NCBI GenBank assembly: GCA_964432875.1
Contig: CAYSPJ010000016.1
Location: 1 to 60,527 of the forward strand
DNA from: JACJYE01 sp964432875
Lineage (GTDB): Bacteria > Bacteroidota > Bacteroidia > Chitinophagales > Saprospiraceae
Direction of reading: 5' to 3'
Length of the DNA stretch: 60,527 bases
Shown here: in pieces, positions 25,134 through 34,176 of the stretch
Layout of the letters: each line of letters begins with the position of its first letter
How positions within the stretch are numbered: position 1 is the first letter of the stretch
Notes under the pieces: generated by a model
Told to the model about the DNA's origin: nothing
The model's database searches: none
What the model saw: the letters and a program-made list of their open reading frames with translations, nothing else
Position numbers and translations under genes: made by a program

Positions 25134-25179
25134 GCCTCAGCAAGGACTTGAACCTTGGACCTACGGATTAATCCCGCTT
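25134..25179 (-). pseudogene. tRNA-Asn-derived repeat copy 2 (cut by gap)
   Basis: It matches the 3' half of the intact tRNA, then continues with the first bases of the same hairpin as copy 1 before the N run at 25180. Its remaining part is unknown. Confidence 0.65.
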
Positions 25180-25279
25180 NNNNNNNNNNNNNNNNNNNNN
25201 NNNNNNNNNNNNNNNNNNNNNNNNNNNNNNNNNNNNNNNNNNNNNNNNNNNNNNNNNNNNNNNNNNNNNNNNNNNNNNN
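25180..25279. other. 100-base N run (scaffold gap)
   Basis: Exactly 100 N, the usual placeholder for a gap of unknown length. It falls inside the tandem repeats, which probably caused the assembly break. Confidence 0.95.
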
Positions 25280-25295
25280 TGCGCGCTGCGGCTTG

Positions 25296-25369
25296 CGCCT
25301 CAGCAAGGACTTGAACCTTGGACCTACGGATTAACAGTCCGCCGCTCTAACCAGCTGAGCTACTGAGGC
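25296..25369 (-). tRNA. tRNA-Asn (anticodon GTT)
   Basis: The 74-base minus-strand sequence folds as a full cloverleaf. Acceptor arms GCCTCAG and CTGAGGC pair perfectly, the D arm starts GCTCAGCTGGTTAGAGC, the anticodon loop is CTGTTAA with stem GCGGA/TCCGT, and the T arm is CAAGG-TTCAAGT-CCTTG. The discriminator base is G, as for asparagine, and CCA is not encoded. Its 3' trailer (GCAAGCCGCAGCG...) enters the same terminator seen in the repeat copies, but this is cut by the gap. Confidence 0.96.
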
Positions 25370-25411
25370 ATCTTTTTAACTTGAAAACCTCTTTCTTTCA
25401 AAAGGCGAGCG

Positions 25412-25419
25412 CAAAATTA
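25412..25419 (-). promoter_or_regulatory. -7 promoter element of the tRNA-Asn gene
   Basis: On the minus strand this reads TAATTTTG, an exact TAnnTTTG match, with an ATTG about 20 bases upstream as a possible -33 element. It lies 43 bases before the mature tRNA 5' end. Confidence 0.6.
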
Positions 25420-25475
25420 CGACTTTCAATAATAATACACAATATTTGCAAAAAAAAATTCAAAAAAAACCACTT

Positions 25476-26402
25476 ATGAGTTTACTAGCAGTTGGAACTG
25501 TAGCTTTTGATGATATCGAGACGCCCTTTGGGCGGGCGGAGAAAGTTGTTGGAGGCGCTGCCACCTATATTACCCTGGCCGCATCCTACTTTACGCAAGG
25601 GCTTAAGATTGTTTCAGTTATCGGAGATGACTTCCCGGAAGAGGAGCTGGATTATCTGCGCTCTCGGGGTGTAGACCTCGAAGGCTTACAGGTAATGGAG
25701 GGCGAGAAGTCATTTTTCTGGGCGGGGCGCTACCATGCCAATATGAATGAGCGCGACACTTTAGATACCCAACTCAATGTATTGGCGGCTTTTGACCCGG
25801 TACTGCCGGAGAGCTACCGCCAAGTAGATTACCTGATGCTCGGCAACCTCACCCCCTCCATACAGCGCAAAGTCATAGAACAACTAAAAATCCGCCCCAA
25901 GCTGATTGCCTTGGATACTATGAACTTCTGGATGGATACAGCGATGGAAAGCCTTTTAGAAGTCCTCAAGATGATTGATGTGTTAATTATTAACGATGAG
26001 GAAGCCCGACAGCTGTCTGGCGAATACTCGTTGGTAAAGGCGGCCGAGGCCATTCATCGCCTCGGGCCAAAGCATCTGGTCATCAAAAAAGGAGAGCATG
26101 GAGCCTTGCTGTTTTCTGGCGACAGCATCTTCTTCGCCCCCGCCCTGCCCTTGGCGGAAGTCTATGACCCCACCGGGGCAGGCGATACTTTTGCCGGCGG
26201 CTTTATTGGTTACCTTGCCAAAACCAAGGAGCTTTCCTTCGAGAACATGAAAAGAGCCGTAATATACGGCTCGGCGATGGCCTCCTTTTGTGTTGAAAAA
26301 TTTAGCATTGAGCGCCTCAAGGAGCTTTCCGACCAGGAGATACGGGAGCGCGTCACCCAGTTTGTGGATTTAGTCAACTTCGATGCAGATTTGGATAGCT
26401 AG
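25476..26402 (+). CDS. PfkB-family carbohydrate kinase
   Basis: The 308-residue protein begins MSLLAVGTVAFDDIETPFG and has the first PfkB-type segment VVGGAATYITLAASYF and the second PfkB signature DPTGAGDTFAGGF near residue 240, which holds the catalytic aspartate. It lies in the ribokinase superfamily, which phosphorylates sugars or nucleosides with ATP. The substrate lid cannot be assigned. Start choice: ATG 25476, as the upstream TTG at 25446 sits in an A-rich leader. It is divergent from the tRNA-Asn gene and converges on bcp with only five bases between stop codons. Confidence 0.92.
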   Translation: MSLLAVGTVAFDDIETPFGRAEKVVGGAATYITLAASYFTQGLKIVSVIGDDFPEEELDYLRSRGVDLEGLQVMEGEKSFFWAGRYHANMNERDTLDTQLNVLAAFDPVLPESYRQVDYLMLGNLTPSIQRKVIEQLKIRPKLIALDTMNFWMDTAMESLLEVLKMIDVLIINDEEARQLSGEYSLVKAAEAIHRLGPKHLVIKKGEHGALLFSGDSIFFAPALPLAEVYDPTGAGDTFAGGFIGYLAKTKELSFENMKRAVIYGSAMASFCVEKFSIERLKELSDQEIRERVTQFVDLVNFDADLDS

Positions 26403-26407
26403 GCGTA

Positions 26408-26869
26408 TCAGGCCATTGCTTCAAGAATCTGCTCGGCATGTGCTTTGGTATCTACCTTGGTGAATACTTTGGCGATTTTACCCGCCTCATCGATGACGAA
26501 AGTGACTCGGTGTACGCCCTCGTATTCTCTGCCCATGAATTTCTTGAGGCCCCATACGCCAAAAGCATTAGCAACCTCTTTCTCGGTATCGGCAATGAGC
26601 GGGAAAGGCAGGCTGTATTTTTCGATAAATTTCTGATGCTTCTTGGTGCTATCTGGGCTCACCCCCACCAGCGCGTAGCCTTGGGCTTTGAGAGGCGCAT
26701 AATTATCCCGGAGGTTACAAGCTTCGGCGGTACAGCCGGGCGTATCGTCTTTCGGATAAAAATAGAGGATTAGCTTTTTACCCTCGTAGTTGGCCAATGC
26801 AATGGAATTGCCATCTTGGTCAATCCCTTTGAAATCTGGCGCGTTATCGCCTTCTTTTAGATGTGTCAT
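26408..26869 (-). CDS. bcp: thioredoxin-dependent peroxiredoxin (Bcp/PrxQ)
   Basis: This 153-residue protein reduces hydrogen peroxide and organic peroxides with electrons from thioredoxin. It has the Bcp N-terminus GDNAPDFKGIDQDG, the motif YPKDDTPGCTAEACNLRD with peroxidatic C45-like and resolving cysteine five residues later (CTAEAC), and VSPDSTKKHQKFIEKYSLPFPL and RVTFVIDEAG. Length and motif order are normal for Bcp. It converges on the PfkB gene. No regulator such as OxyR is nearby. Confidence 0.96.
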   Translation of the reverse strand: MTHLKEGDNAPDFKGIDQDGNSIALANYEGKKLILYFYPKDDTPGCTAEACNLRDNYAPLKAQGYALVGVSPDSTKKHQKFIEKYSLPFPLIADTEKEVANAFGVWGLKKFMGREYEGVHRVTFVIDEAGKIAKVFTKVDTKAHAEQILEAMA

Positions 26870-26952
26870 AAAGTGCAGTTATTGATAAAACCATATCTGC
26901 AAAACAAAGCCTGAGCAGAGTGGTTCAATTTTATGCTGCCTATAACTGATGC

Positions 26953-29655
26953 TCAGTCCTCTTGCGGTACTGCTACTTTTTCCTCAATTAGTTGCAGCTC
27001 TACTCGGAAGGTCTCAAAGTCTTCCCGTTCAGTAATGAAGCCTTTTTTCTCGAATAAGGAGAGCATTGCCTGGTTAGAAGCCAGCACCGTGGCATAAATC
27101 TTTTTAATTTCCATGTCCCGGGCGATCTGGATAATGTAGTCGGTCATTTGAGAACCTAATCCAAGGCCCTGCCAGGGGTCGGCCACAACGATGGCGTATT
27201 CGGCCGATTCGCCCCATGGATCGGCGATGATGCGCACCACGCCCGCCATTTTGCGCTGCCCAGCCTCCTCTACCTCAGCGATGATAGCCATCTCTCGGTC
27301 GTAGTCGATGTGCGTGAAACGGGTGAGGAAATTGTGCGATACGGCAGGCACGAATCCAAAAAAGCGGAAATACAAAGTCTCCTTTGACAAGTGGTTGAAC
27401 ATCTCTGCTTCCATCGGCTCATCCTCCGGCCGGATTGGGCGTAAAGTAGCCACCTGACCGCTTTCCATCAACACGGCTTTGGTGTATTTGCCCGGGTAAG
27501 GAGAGATGACCAGATGCTGATAGGGCTTACCCTTGCGCACCACCTTCTCTTTTTCCAGCACAATGTGGGCATCTAAGGCCATGCCGCCCGTCTCATCCAT
27601 AACGAAGGGGTTGATGTCAATTTCACGTATCTCGGGGAAGTCCATTACCAGGTAAGCAAATTCGCATAAAAGCAGTTCCAGGGTTTCCAGGTTAACGCCA
27701 GGCATACCGCGATACCCTTCTAGCAGTGGATAAATGCGTGTGCCCTCAATAATGCTGCGCGCCAGTACGCGGTTTAGTGGAGGCAGGCCCAGCTTCATGT
27801 CGCGATAAACTTCTACGGCGACACCGCCCTTGCCAAAAGCGATGACGGGGCCGAAAATAGGGTCTTTTTTGGCACCAATGAGCAACTCGAATTTCTTTTT
27901 CACCATCCGCTCAACCAAGACGCCACGGACGTCGGCATCAGGCCGCTTCGTTTTGACGCCCTTCATGATGGCATCATAGGCCTCGCGCACTTGTTGTTCA
28001 TTAGCCAGGTTGACTTTGACCCCATTAACTTCGGTTTTGTGCCCAATATCTGGAGAAGCAATTTTTAATACGACCGGATAACCGATTTCATCGGCAAAAC
28101 TGACTGCCTGTTCCACATTAGGCACTACCTTGAAGGCCCCGACTGGTATGCCGTAGCTCTTCATCAGCTCCTTGGCCTCGTTTTCCATGAGCTGAGTACG
28201 TCCCTGTGCCATTACCGAATCGATAATGGCGTGAGCAACATCCGTATGCAAGTCCACCTGTTTCGGGATGGCAGGCGGGGTTTGATAGAGCAATTCCAGG
28301 TTGCGGGAGTAATTGTACCTCTTGAGGAAAACATCTACAGCGCTTTCCGGATAGCGGTAGTTGGGGATGTTGCCTGCTTCAAGGATTTCCCTTCCTTCCT
28401 GTACGTCACTCTCGCCCATCCAGGAAGCCAGGATGGTTTTTTTAAATTTTTGATAAACTGTTACCACTGCTTTAGCCACTTCGGTAGGGCTGGTCACCGC
28501 CTGAGTCGTCAAAATGGCGAGTACCCCATCCACGTTTTTGTCTTTGAGGCAGATTTCCAAAGCTTGCCGGTAAGTCTCAGCCGAGGCATCCCCCAACACG
28601 TCCACGGGGTTGTTGCGGCTCCAGTGAGCTGGCAGGATGGCGTTGAGCGCATCCATGCTTTTCGGGCTGAGCTGGGCCATAGTGCCGCCATAATGAATCA
28701 GGTAGTCGGTAGCCAAGACCCCCGGGCCACCAGCATTGGTGACGATAGCCAAACGGTTGCCATTGGGGCGGGGCTGCATGGCCAAAGATTGCGCGCAATT
28801 GAACAATTGGGCGATGGTGTCCACCCGGATGATGCCCGCCCGCCGGAATGCTACATCATAAACCGCATCATTGCCTGCCAGTGAACCAGTGTGCGACATG
28901 GTCGCCTGCCCCCCTTCTTCACTGCGGCCAGACTTCAGGATGATAATCGGCTTGGTGCGGGCAAAAGCCCGGGCGGCGCTCATAAACTTGCGGGCATTAT
29001 TCAGGCTCTCCATATAGATAAGGATGCAGGAGGTGCTCGAATCCGTACCCAAGTAGTCGATCAAGTCAGCAAAATCCACGTCGATCATCGAGCCGATGGA
29101 GACGAAATGGCTAAAACCTACGCTTTGGTCCAGGGCCCAGTCGAGGATGGAAGTGCATAAGGCACCGCTCTGCGAGATGAAAGCGATGTTGCCGGGCAAA
29201 GCAGTATGTGCCGCAAAAGAGGCATTGACCTTGAGGTGGGGGTTGATGAAGCCCAGGCAGTTGGGGCCTACGACCCGCATGTTATAGCGGCGTGCTTTGC
29301 GGGCAATGGCTTCGTACATTTTTTCTCCCTCTTCTCCAGCTTCTTTAAAGCCGGCAGAGATAATCACCAGCCCGCCCACGCCGGCCTGCCCACATTCTTC
29401 GACCACTTCTGGTACAGTCTTAGCGGGAGTAGCGATAATGGCCAGGTCGATATCGATGGGCACGTCGCCGATATACCGATAGCATTTTTGCCCTTGGATT
29501 TTGCTATGATTGAGGTTGACGGGGATGATTTCGCCTTCAAACCCCCCGCTCAATAGGTTCTTGGTGATCGCATAACCCACCGTGCCCTCCTTATCGGAAG
29601 CACCAATGATGGCGATGGATTTCGGCTGGAAGATTTGCTTTAATTTGCGGTGCAT
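26953..29655 (-). CDS. acyl-CoA synthetase (ADP-forming) domains fused to GNAT acetyltransferase
   Basis: The 900-residue protein has, in order, a CoA-binding Rossmann domain (IAIIGASDKEGTVGYAI), a succinyl-CoA-ligase-like domain (PNCLGFINP, FISQSGALCTSILDWA), an ATP-grasp domain (about 500-700, YPVVLKIASPDIGHKTEVNG, FGPVIAFGKGG) and a C-terminal GNAT domain (about 735-890, VVADPWQGLGLGSQMTDYII). The SHTGSLAG motif retains the histidine (about H255) used for phosphotransfer by ADP-forming synthetases. The architecture matches PatZ/Pat protein lysine acetyltransferases, about 886-900 residues long. The ATG at 29655 fits that length; upstream in-frame codons are rejected. Whether it makes acyl-CoA, acetylates proteins or both is open. 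Confidence 0.92.
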   Translation of the reverse strand: MHRKLKQIFQPKSIAIIGASDKEGTVGYAITKNLLSGGFEGEIIPVNLNHSKIQGQKCYRYIGDVPIDIDLAIIATPAKTVPEVVEECGQAGVGGLVIISAGFKEAGEEGEKMYEAIARKARRYNMRVVGPNCLGFINPHLKVNASFAAHTALPGNIAFISQSGALCTSILDWALDQSVGFSHFVSIGSMIDVDFADLIDYLGTDSSTSCILIYMESLNNARKFMSAARAFARTKPIIILKSGRSEEGGQATMSHTGSLAGNDAVYDVAFRRAGIIRVDTIAQLFNCAQSLAMQPRPNGNRLAIVTNAGGPGVLATDYLIHYGGTMAQLSPKSMDALNAILPAHWSRNNPVDVLGDASAETYRQALEICLKDKNVDGVLAILTTQAVTSPTEVAKAVVTVYQKFKKTILASWMGESDVQEGREILEAGNIPNYRYPESAVDVFLKRYNYSRNLELLYQTPPAIPKQVDLHTDVAHAIIDSVMAQGRTQLMENEAKELMKSYGIPVGAFKVVPNVEQAVSFADEIGYPVVLKIASPDIGHKTEVNGVKVNLANEQQVREAYDAIMKGVKTKRPDADVRGVLVERMVKKKFELLIGAKKDPIFGPVIAFGKGGVAVEVYRDMKLGLPPLNRVLARSIIEGTRIYPLLEGYRGMPGVNLETLELLLCEFAYLVMDFPEIREIDINPFVMDETGGMALDAHIVLEKEKVVRKGKPYQHLVISPYPGKYTKAVLMESGQVATLRPIRPEDEPMEAEMFNHLSKETLYFRFFGFVPAVSHNFLTRFTHIDYDREMAIIAEVEEAGQRKMAGVVRIIADPWGESAEYAIVVADPWQGLGLGSQMTDYIIQIARDMEIKKIYATVLASNQAMLSLFEKKGFITEREDFETFRVELQLIEEKVAVPQED

Positions 29656-29867
29656 GTTGTTTGGCTTGAGTTCAAGAGTATAAAGCCTATTCTGGCTCAG
29701 CTCCATAAAGATAAGCAATTTTCTGCGATTATGGGCGGTATGCCGGGATTTTTTGGAGGTTGACCGAAGGGCGGGCGGGGATGAAGGAAGAATATGATTT
29801 TGCAGGATATCAAAACATTCGTACTTTTGGACAAACTCATATGCGCTCATTCTCAAGCACTATCATT

Positions 29868-32813
29868 ATGGCAAACTTATCTTTGAAGCCCAGGTATGCT
29901 CCCGCCGCAGTTTCCGTTTCCGCTTGGGCAATCAGTATCATTTGCTGCTTCGGCACGCCGCTAGCCGCACAAGTCTTTTTCGTTGATGCCAACTCCCCCG
30001 CCTGCCCTGCTGGTGACGGCAGCTCCTGGGCCAGCGCCTTTTGTAAGCTCCAAGATGCCTTGGAGGCAGTGCCAGGCGGCAGCCAAATTTGGATCGCTAA
30101 AGGGGTTTATTATCCCGATGAGGGTGGTGGGCAGATCGAAGACGACCGCCACGCCTCCTTCACCCTGCGTAATGGGATAGCGATTTACGGCGGCTTCGCG
30201 GGCACAGAAACCAGCTTGGCCGAGCGAGACTGGAAGGTCAATGAAACGATTCTATGCGGAGACATCAACCAATCTAATACCCTGGACGGAAACAGCTTTT
30301 CGGTAGTGACTGGCTCCGGCACCGATAGTTCAGCGGTATTGGATGGGGTGACGATTCGGCGCGGACATTCCAACGGCTCGGGGATCGGGCCAGAATATGC
30401 TTTCTATGGTGGAGGGATGTATAACCACAATGGTTCGCCAACAGTGCGATATTGCACCTTTTCAGGCAATAAAGCGCTGGCGGGCGGAGGGATGTTCAAC
30501 AAAGCAAATGCCTCTCCCATCGTGAGCCATTGCCATTTCCATGGTAATACTGGCGGCAGTGGAGGAGGCATGCACAACGAGAGCAACGCCCATCCAACTA
30601 TAACTGACTGTATCTTCAGTTGGAACGAGGCTGCAAATGGCGGGGGGATGTACAATTGGCTCGGCAGCGCCCCGCTTATATCCAATTGCGATTTTTTCAG
30701 AAATAGCGGGGGCACGGGCAGTGGGGCCCACAATCGCGGTGCCACACCCACCTTTTACAATTGTTCCTTTCGCGGCAATCTTGCCAGCGGAGGTGGGATG
30801 ACTAATGAGGACTCGGACCCGTTGCTCGTCAACTGCACCATCACCGGCAATAACGGCGCGATGAGCAACCAACGCTCATCCCCTACGTTGCTTAATTGTA
30901 CCATCAGTTATAACCGGACTTTTTCCAGAGGCTGCGGGATGCTGAATGTCGAGTCCTCGCCGGTGCTCTACAATTGCGTTATTTGGGGCAATACGATCGC
31001 TGCTTTCTGGGGAGAAAACACCCCGGAAGAAAGCGTTTACAATGTGACACCTGATTCACGCCCGCAATTCTTCCATTGCTTGGTCGCCAATTCTGGGGGT
31101 AGCGGCAGCGGCTGGATTGACGAGGTCGGCATAGACAATGGCAATAATCTGGACGTCGATCCCTTGTTTACTTTGCTCCCCCCTCCTTTCATGACCGCCG
31201 ATACCTCGGGCAATTTTCGCCCGCTGCGATGCTCGCCGCTGGTTGATGCGGGCAGCAATACGGCCTATTTTTGGGTGGATTCGCTAGACTTGGATCACAA
31301 CCCTCGCTTCTCTGATGCAACTTTATCAGGCTCTGCCATCGTGGATATCGGAGCCTATGAATCTCAAGTGCCTGTATCCAGCATGACGCTGATCGAAGCA
31401 GTCGCCTGTGGTAGCAGCTACATTTGGAACGACGTTACTTATACAGAAAGCGGCACTTACATCCAGAACGCAACGGATGTCAATGGCTGCGACAGCACGC
31501 TCCAGCTGCAATTGACTTTCGGCGAAGACGCTGCGGAAACGCTATCCATATCGGCATGCTCCTCGTACACCCTCAACGATATCAGTTATACTGCCAGCGG
31601 CACCTACACCCAAATCCTGACCAACGCCGTCGGCTGCGACAGCATCCTTACCCTGCATCTAACCATCGGTGAGCCGTTTGCCCTGGAAATCGCGGCTGCA
31701 GATGCCTCCTGCCCCAGCTCAGCCGATGGGCAGGCCACCGTCAGCGCAGTACAGGGCGCGCTGCCGCTGTCCTATTTGTGGAGCGACGGGCAGAGCACTG
31801 CCACGGCTAGCAGCTTGAATCCCGGGCAATACGCGGTCACCGTCACCGATGCGAATGGCTGCACTGCGGCCGCGAGCGTGACGGTCGAGGCACAGTATCA
31901 AATGTTCATTTCCTTCACCGTCTCGCAAAACATCCTGTGCCACGGCGATAGCTCGGCAGCCGTGAGCGTTTCGGCCATCGGCGGTGTGGCGCCCTTCAGT
32001 TATCAATGGGGGCATGGGGCACAGGTGCCGAGCCTGACGGGTTTGCCTGCCGGGGCGTATCCCGTCACCGTCAGCGACGCCAATCAATGTGCCGTCTCTG
32101 GTATGGCTGTTTTCGCCGCACCGCCATTGCTAGAAGTTTCCATCGCGGCCCAGCCTACGCCCTGCGCGGCAGCGGCGGAAGGCACGGCGGCGGCGGAAGC
32201 GGCTGGCGGCGTACCACCCTATCAATACCTGTGGAGCGACGGTCAAACTACCCCTGCCGCCATCAGCTTGCCAGAGGGCTTATACGAGCTGATCCTCACC
32301 GACGCCAACGGCTGCACGGCGGAAGCGGGCATCACCATCGACGCTTTAGCTTTTGAGCCCCAACTCGCCATCGAGCAAGAAGGCCCCGCCCTTACCGTTG
32401 CCGAACCAGATGCCGAATACCAATGGATAGATTGCGATAGCGGAGAACCCATCCTCGGTGCCACCCAGCAGTCCTTCATCGCGGAGGTCAGCGGCAACTA
32501 TGCTGTTATCCTCAGCCAGGGGGCTTGCCAGGCTGTTTCGGACTGCGTGGAGGTCATGGTCGTCAGCCTACGTGAAGCGGGGACAAGCGTAGCGAAAGCG
32601 GAAGTTTTCCCCAACCCCAACAGCGGGCAATTCAACTTGAACCTCCCCTGGGCAGCAGTGGTCGAGCTATACGATGCTACTGGCCGCCTGCTGCGGCAGC
32701 AGCACTACGATCCAGGAGAACATCATTTGGAAATAGATGCACCTAATGGCTTGTATTGGTTGTTGATGAAACACCAAGCCGGGACCCAAGAGATTAAGGT
32801 AGCGCGGCAGTAG
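29868..32813 (+). CDS. large secreted right-handed beta-helix protein with SprB-like repeats and T9SS type A sorting domain
   Basis: The 981-residue protein starts with a signal peptide (ending PLAAQ); ATG 29841 is an alternative start. Residues about 40-330 repeat GGGMYN/HNGSPT-type units (GGGMYNHNGSPTVRYCTFSG, GGGMFNKANASPIVSHCHF, GGGMHNESNAHPTITDCIF), a polymorphic-membrane-protein/right-handed beta-helix pattern. Then come two copies of a YxxNDVTYTxSGTY...VNGCDSTLxLxL unit and three SprB-like repeats (AVTVTDANGCTAAASVTVEA type). The end is a type A T9SS domain: VFPNPNSGQFNLNL, VELYDATGRLLRQ, PNGLYWLLM. It is likely a surface adhesin or polysaccharide-binding protein. Its stop overlaps the convergent mtaB by 20 bases. 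Confidence 0.88.
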   Translation: MANLSLKPRYAPAAVSVSAWAISIICCFGTPLAAQVFFVDANSPACPAGDGSSWASAFCKLQDALEAVPGGSQIWIAKGVYYPDEGGGQIEDDRHASFTLRNGIAIYGGFAGTETSLAERDWKVNETILCGDINQSNTLDGNSFSVVTGSGTDSSAVLDGVTIRRGHSNGSGIGPEYAFYGGGMYNHNGSPTVRYCTFSGNKALAGGGMFNKANASPIVSHCHFHGNTGGSGGGMHNESNAHPTITDCIFSWNEAANGGGMYNWLGSAPLISNCDFFRNSGGTGSGAHNRGATPTFYNCSFRGNLASGGGMTNEDSDPLLVNCTITGNNGAMSNQRSSPTLLNCTISYNRTFSRGCGMLNVESSPVLYNCVIWGNTIAAFWGENTPEESVYNVTPDSRPQFFHCLVANSGGSGSGWIDEVGIDNGNNLDVDPLFTLLPPPFMTADTSGNFRPLRCSPLVDAGSNTAYFWVDSLDLDHNPRFSDATLSGSAIVDIGAYESQVPVSSMTLIEAVACGSSYIWNDVTYTESGTYIQNATDVNGCDSTLQLQLTFGEDAAETLSISACSSYTLNDISYTASGTYTQILTNAVGCDSILTLHLTIGEPFALEIAAADASCPSSADGQATVSAVQGALPLSYLWSDGQSTATASSLNPGQYAVTVTDANGCTAAASVTVEAQYQMFISFTVSQNILCHGDSSAAVSVSAIGGVAPFSYQWGHGAQVPSLTGLPAGAYPVTVSDANQCAVSGMAVFAAPPLLEVSIAAQPTPCAAAAEGTAAAEAAGGVPPYQYLWSDGQTTPAAISLPEGLYELILTDANGCTAEAGITIDALAFEPQLAIEQEGPALTVAEPDAEYQWIDCDSGEPILGATQQSFIAEVSGNYAVILSQGACQAVSDCVEVMVVSLREAGTSVAKAEVFPNPNSGQFNLNLPWAAVVELYDATGRLLRQQHYDPGEHHLEIDAPNGLYWLLMKHQAGTQEIKVARQ

Positions 32814-34176
32814 AAGAGCTGGCATCCAAAGGCTGTCGGGCGGGCCTCAGCAATTGCGCCTCCACCAGCCCATCCCTATTGATGGCGGACAATTGGACGG
32901 TGCCCAGGGTATTCACCGCTTTCTCGCCCAGCGGCGTTTCGATGCGGATGTAGTTGTCTGTAAAGCCCGATACCATTCCAGGCGTCTTGCTGTGCTCGAA
33001 CAGCACTTCGCGCGCTTGTCCAAGATGTTGTTCGTAGAAAGTGCGGCGCTTTTTTTCACTTAGGATGGTCAGCATCTTATTGCGGCGGCGGCGCTCCTCC
33101 ACGCCCACGCGGCCCGGCATCTCGTTGGCCGGGGTGTTGGCGCGCTCGGAGTAGGTGAAGGCGTGCAGGTAGGAAACCTTCAGCTCGTTGAGGAAGCGGT
33201 AAGTTTCCAGGAAGTCCTCTTCTGTTTCGCCGGGGAAGCCGACGATGACATCCACGCCGATGCAGGCATGGGGCATGAGGGTTTTGATTTTCGCGACCCG
33301 GTCGGCATATAGCTCCCGCTTGTAGCGGCGGCGCATCTGCTTCAATTGCTTGTCGTTGCCCGATTGGAGGGGCATGTGGAAATGCGGGACAAAGCGATGG
33401 GATTGCGCTACGAATTCGATGATTTCATCGGTGCACAGGTTCGGTTCGATAGAAGAGATGCGGAAGCGGGTAATGCCCTCTACTTCGTCCAGTGCTTTAA
33501 TCAAATCGATGAATAAGGCTTCCTTCTTGGGTTTGCTCCCTTCGATGACCTCGGTGCCGTTGCCGAAATCGCCGATATTTACGCCGGTCAGAACGATTTC
33601 CTTGACGCCCATGGCCGCGATTTTGCGGGCATTTTCCAGAACATTCTCTACTGTATCGCTGCGGCTGCGGCCCCTTGCCAGGGGGATGGTGCAAAAAGAA
33701 CACTTGTAGTCGCAGCCATCTTGTACTTTGAGAAAAGAGCGGGTGCGGTCGCCAAAGGAAAACGCATTCACGAATTCCTTCGCCTGGGTTACCTCGCTGG
33801 CTTGTACCAACCCTTTGCCCGGGCTTTTGCCCAGGCCATCCACATAATCCAGGATACGGAACTTCTCGGCTGCGCCCAACACCAGGTCTACGCCAGGTAT
33901 CTCGGCTATATCCTGGGGTTTGAGCTGGGCATAGCAGCCTACCACGATGACCTTGGCTTCAGGCGAATGGTTTAGCGCCCGCCGCACGATTTGGCGGCAC
34001 TTCCGGTCGGCAAAATCGGTCACCGAGCAGGTATTGACTACGTAGATGTCGGCTCCAGCCTCAAAGGGTACCTCTGCATAGCCCACCCCCTCGAAAAGCC
34101 GCCCAATAGAGGAGGTTTCGGAGTAGTTGAGCTTACAGCCCAGGGTGTAGAATGCTACGGTGCGCGGCGTCGCCAT
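32794..34176 (-). CDS. mtaB: tRNA t6A37 methylthiotransferase MtaB
   Basis: The 460-residue radical-SAM enzyme converts t6A37 to ms2t6A37 in ANN-decoding tRNAs. The N-terminal UPF0004 domain carries three cysteines: TLGCKLNYSET, NTCSVTDFADRKCRQ and VVGCYAQ. The radical-SAM cluster motif CDYKCSFC lies near residue 150, followed by a TRAM-type C-terminal domain (EVLFEHSKTPGMVSGFTDNY). The ATG at 34176 is chosen as the family begins VAFYTLGCKLNYSE just after it. A -7 element lies at 34225-34232. Lengths and motifs match MtaB rather than MiaB or RimO. Confidence 0.95.
   Translation of the reverse strand: MATPRTVAFYTLGCKLNYSETSSIGRLFEGVGYAEVPFEAGADIYVVNTCSVTDFADRKCRQIVRRALNHSPEAKVIVVGCYAQLKPQDIAEIPGVDLVLGAAEKFRILDYVDGLGKSPGKGLVQASEVTQAKEFVNAFSFGDRTRSFLKVQDGCDYKCSFCTIPLARGRSRSDTVENVLENARKIAAMGVKEIVLTGVNIGDFGNGTEVIEGSKPKKEALFIDLIKALDEVEGITRFRISSIEPNLCTDEIIEFVAQSHRFVPHFHMPLQSGNDKQLKQMRRRYKRELYADRVAKIKTLMPHACIGVDVIVGFPGETEEDFLETYRFLNELKVSYLHAFTYSERANTPANEMPGRVGVEERRRRNKMLTILSEKKRRTFYEQHLGQAREVLFEHSKTPGMVSGFTDNYIRIETPLGEKAVNTLGTVQLSAINRDGLVEAQLLRPARQPLDASSSTAALP

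Larger units (their letters stand above)
24956..25179. repeat. tandem tRNA-Asn/terminator repeat, period 141 bases, running into the N gap
   Basis: The unit starting at 24956 recurs at 25097. Over about 83 overlapping bases only two differ, both in the terminator stem. The second copy is cut by the 100-base N gap after TCCCGCTT, so it carries at least the start of the same hairpin. More units may be hidden in the gap. Confidence 0.75.

Noticed and set aside
25073..25306. Short frame reading through tRNA and N gap
   Set aside because: It contains undefined residues and translates the tRNA-like repeat; the region is structural RNA and repeat.
24956..25369. Possible CRISPR array
   Set aside because: Repeats are tRNA- and terminator-derived, 141 bases apart, without short spacers and without cas genes.
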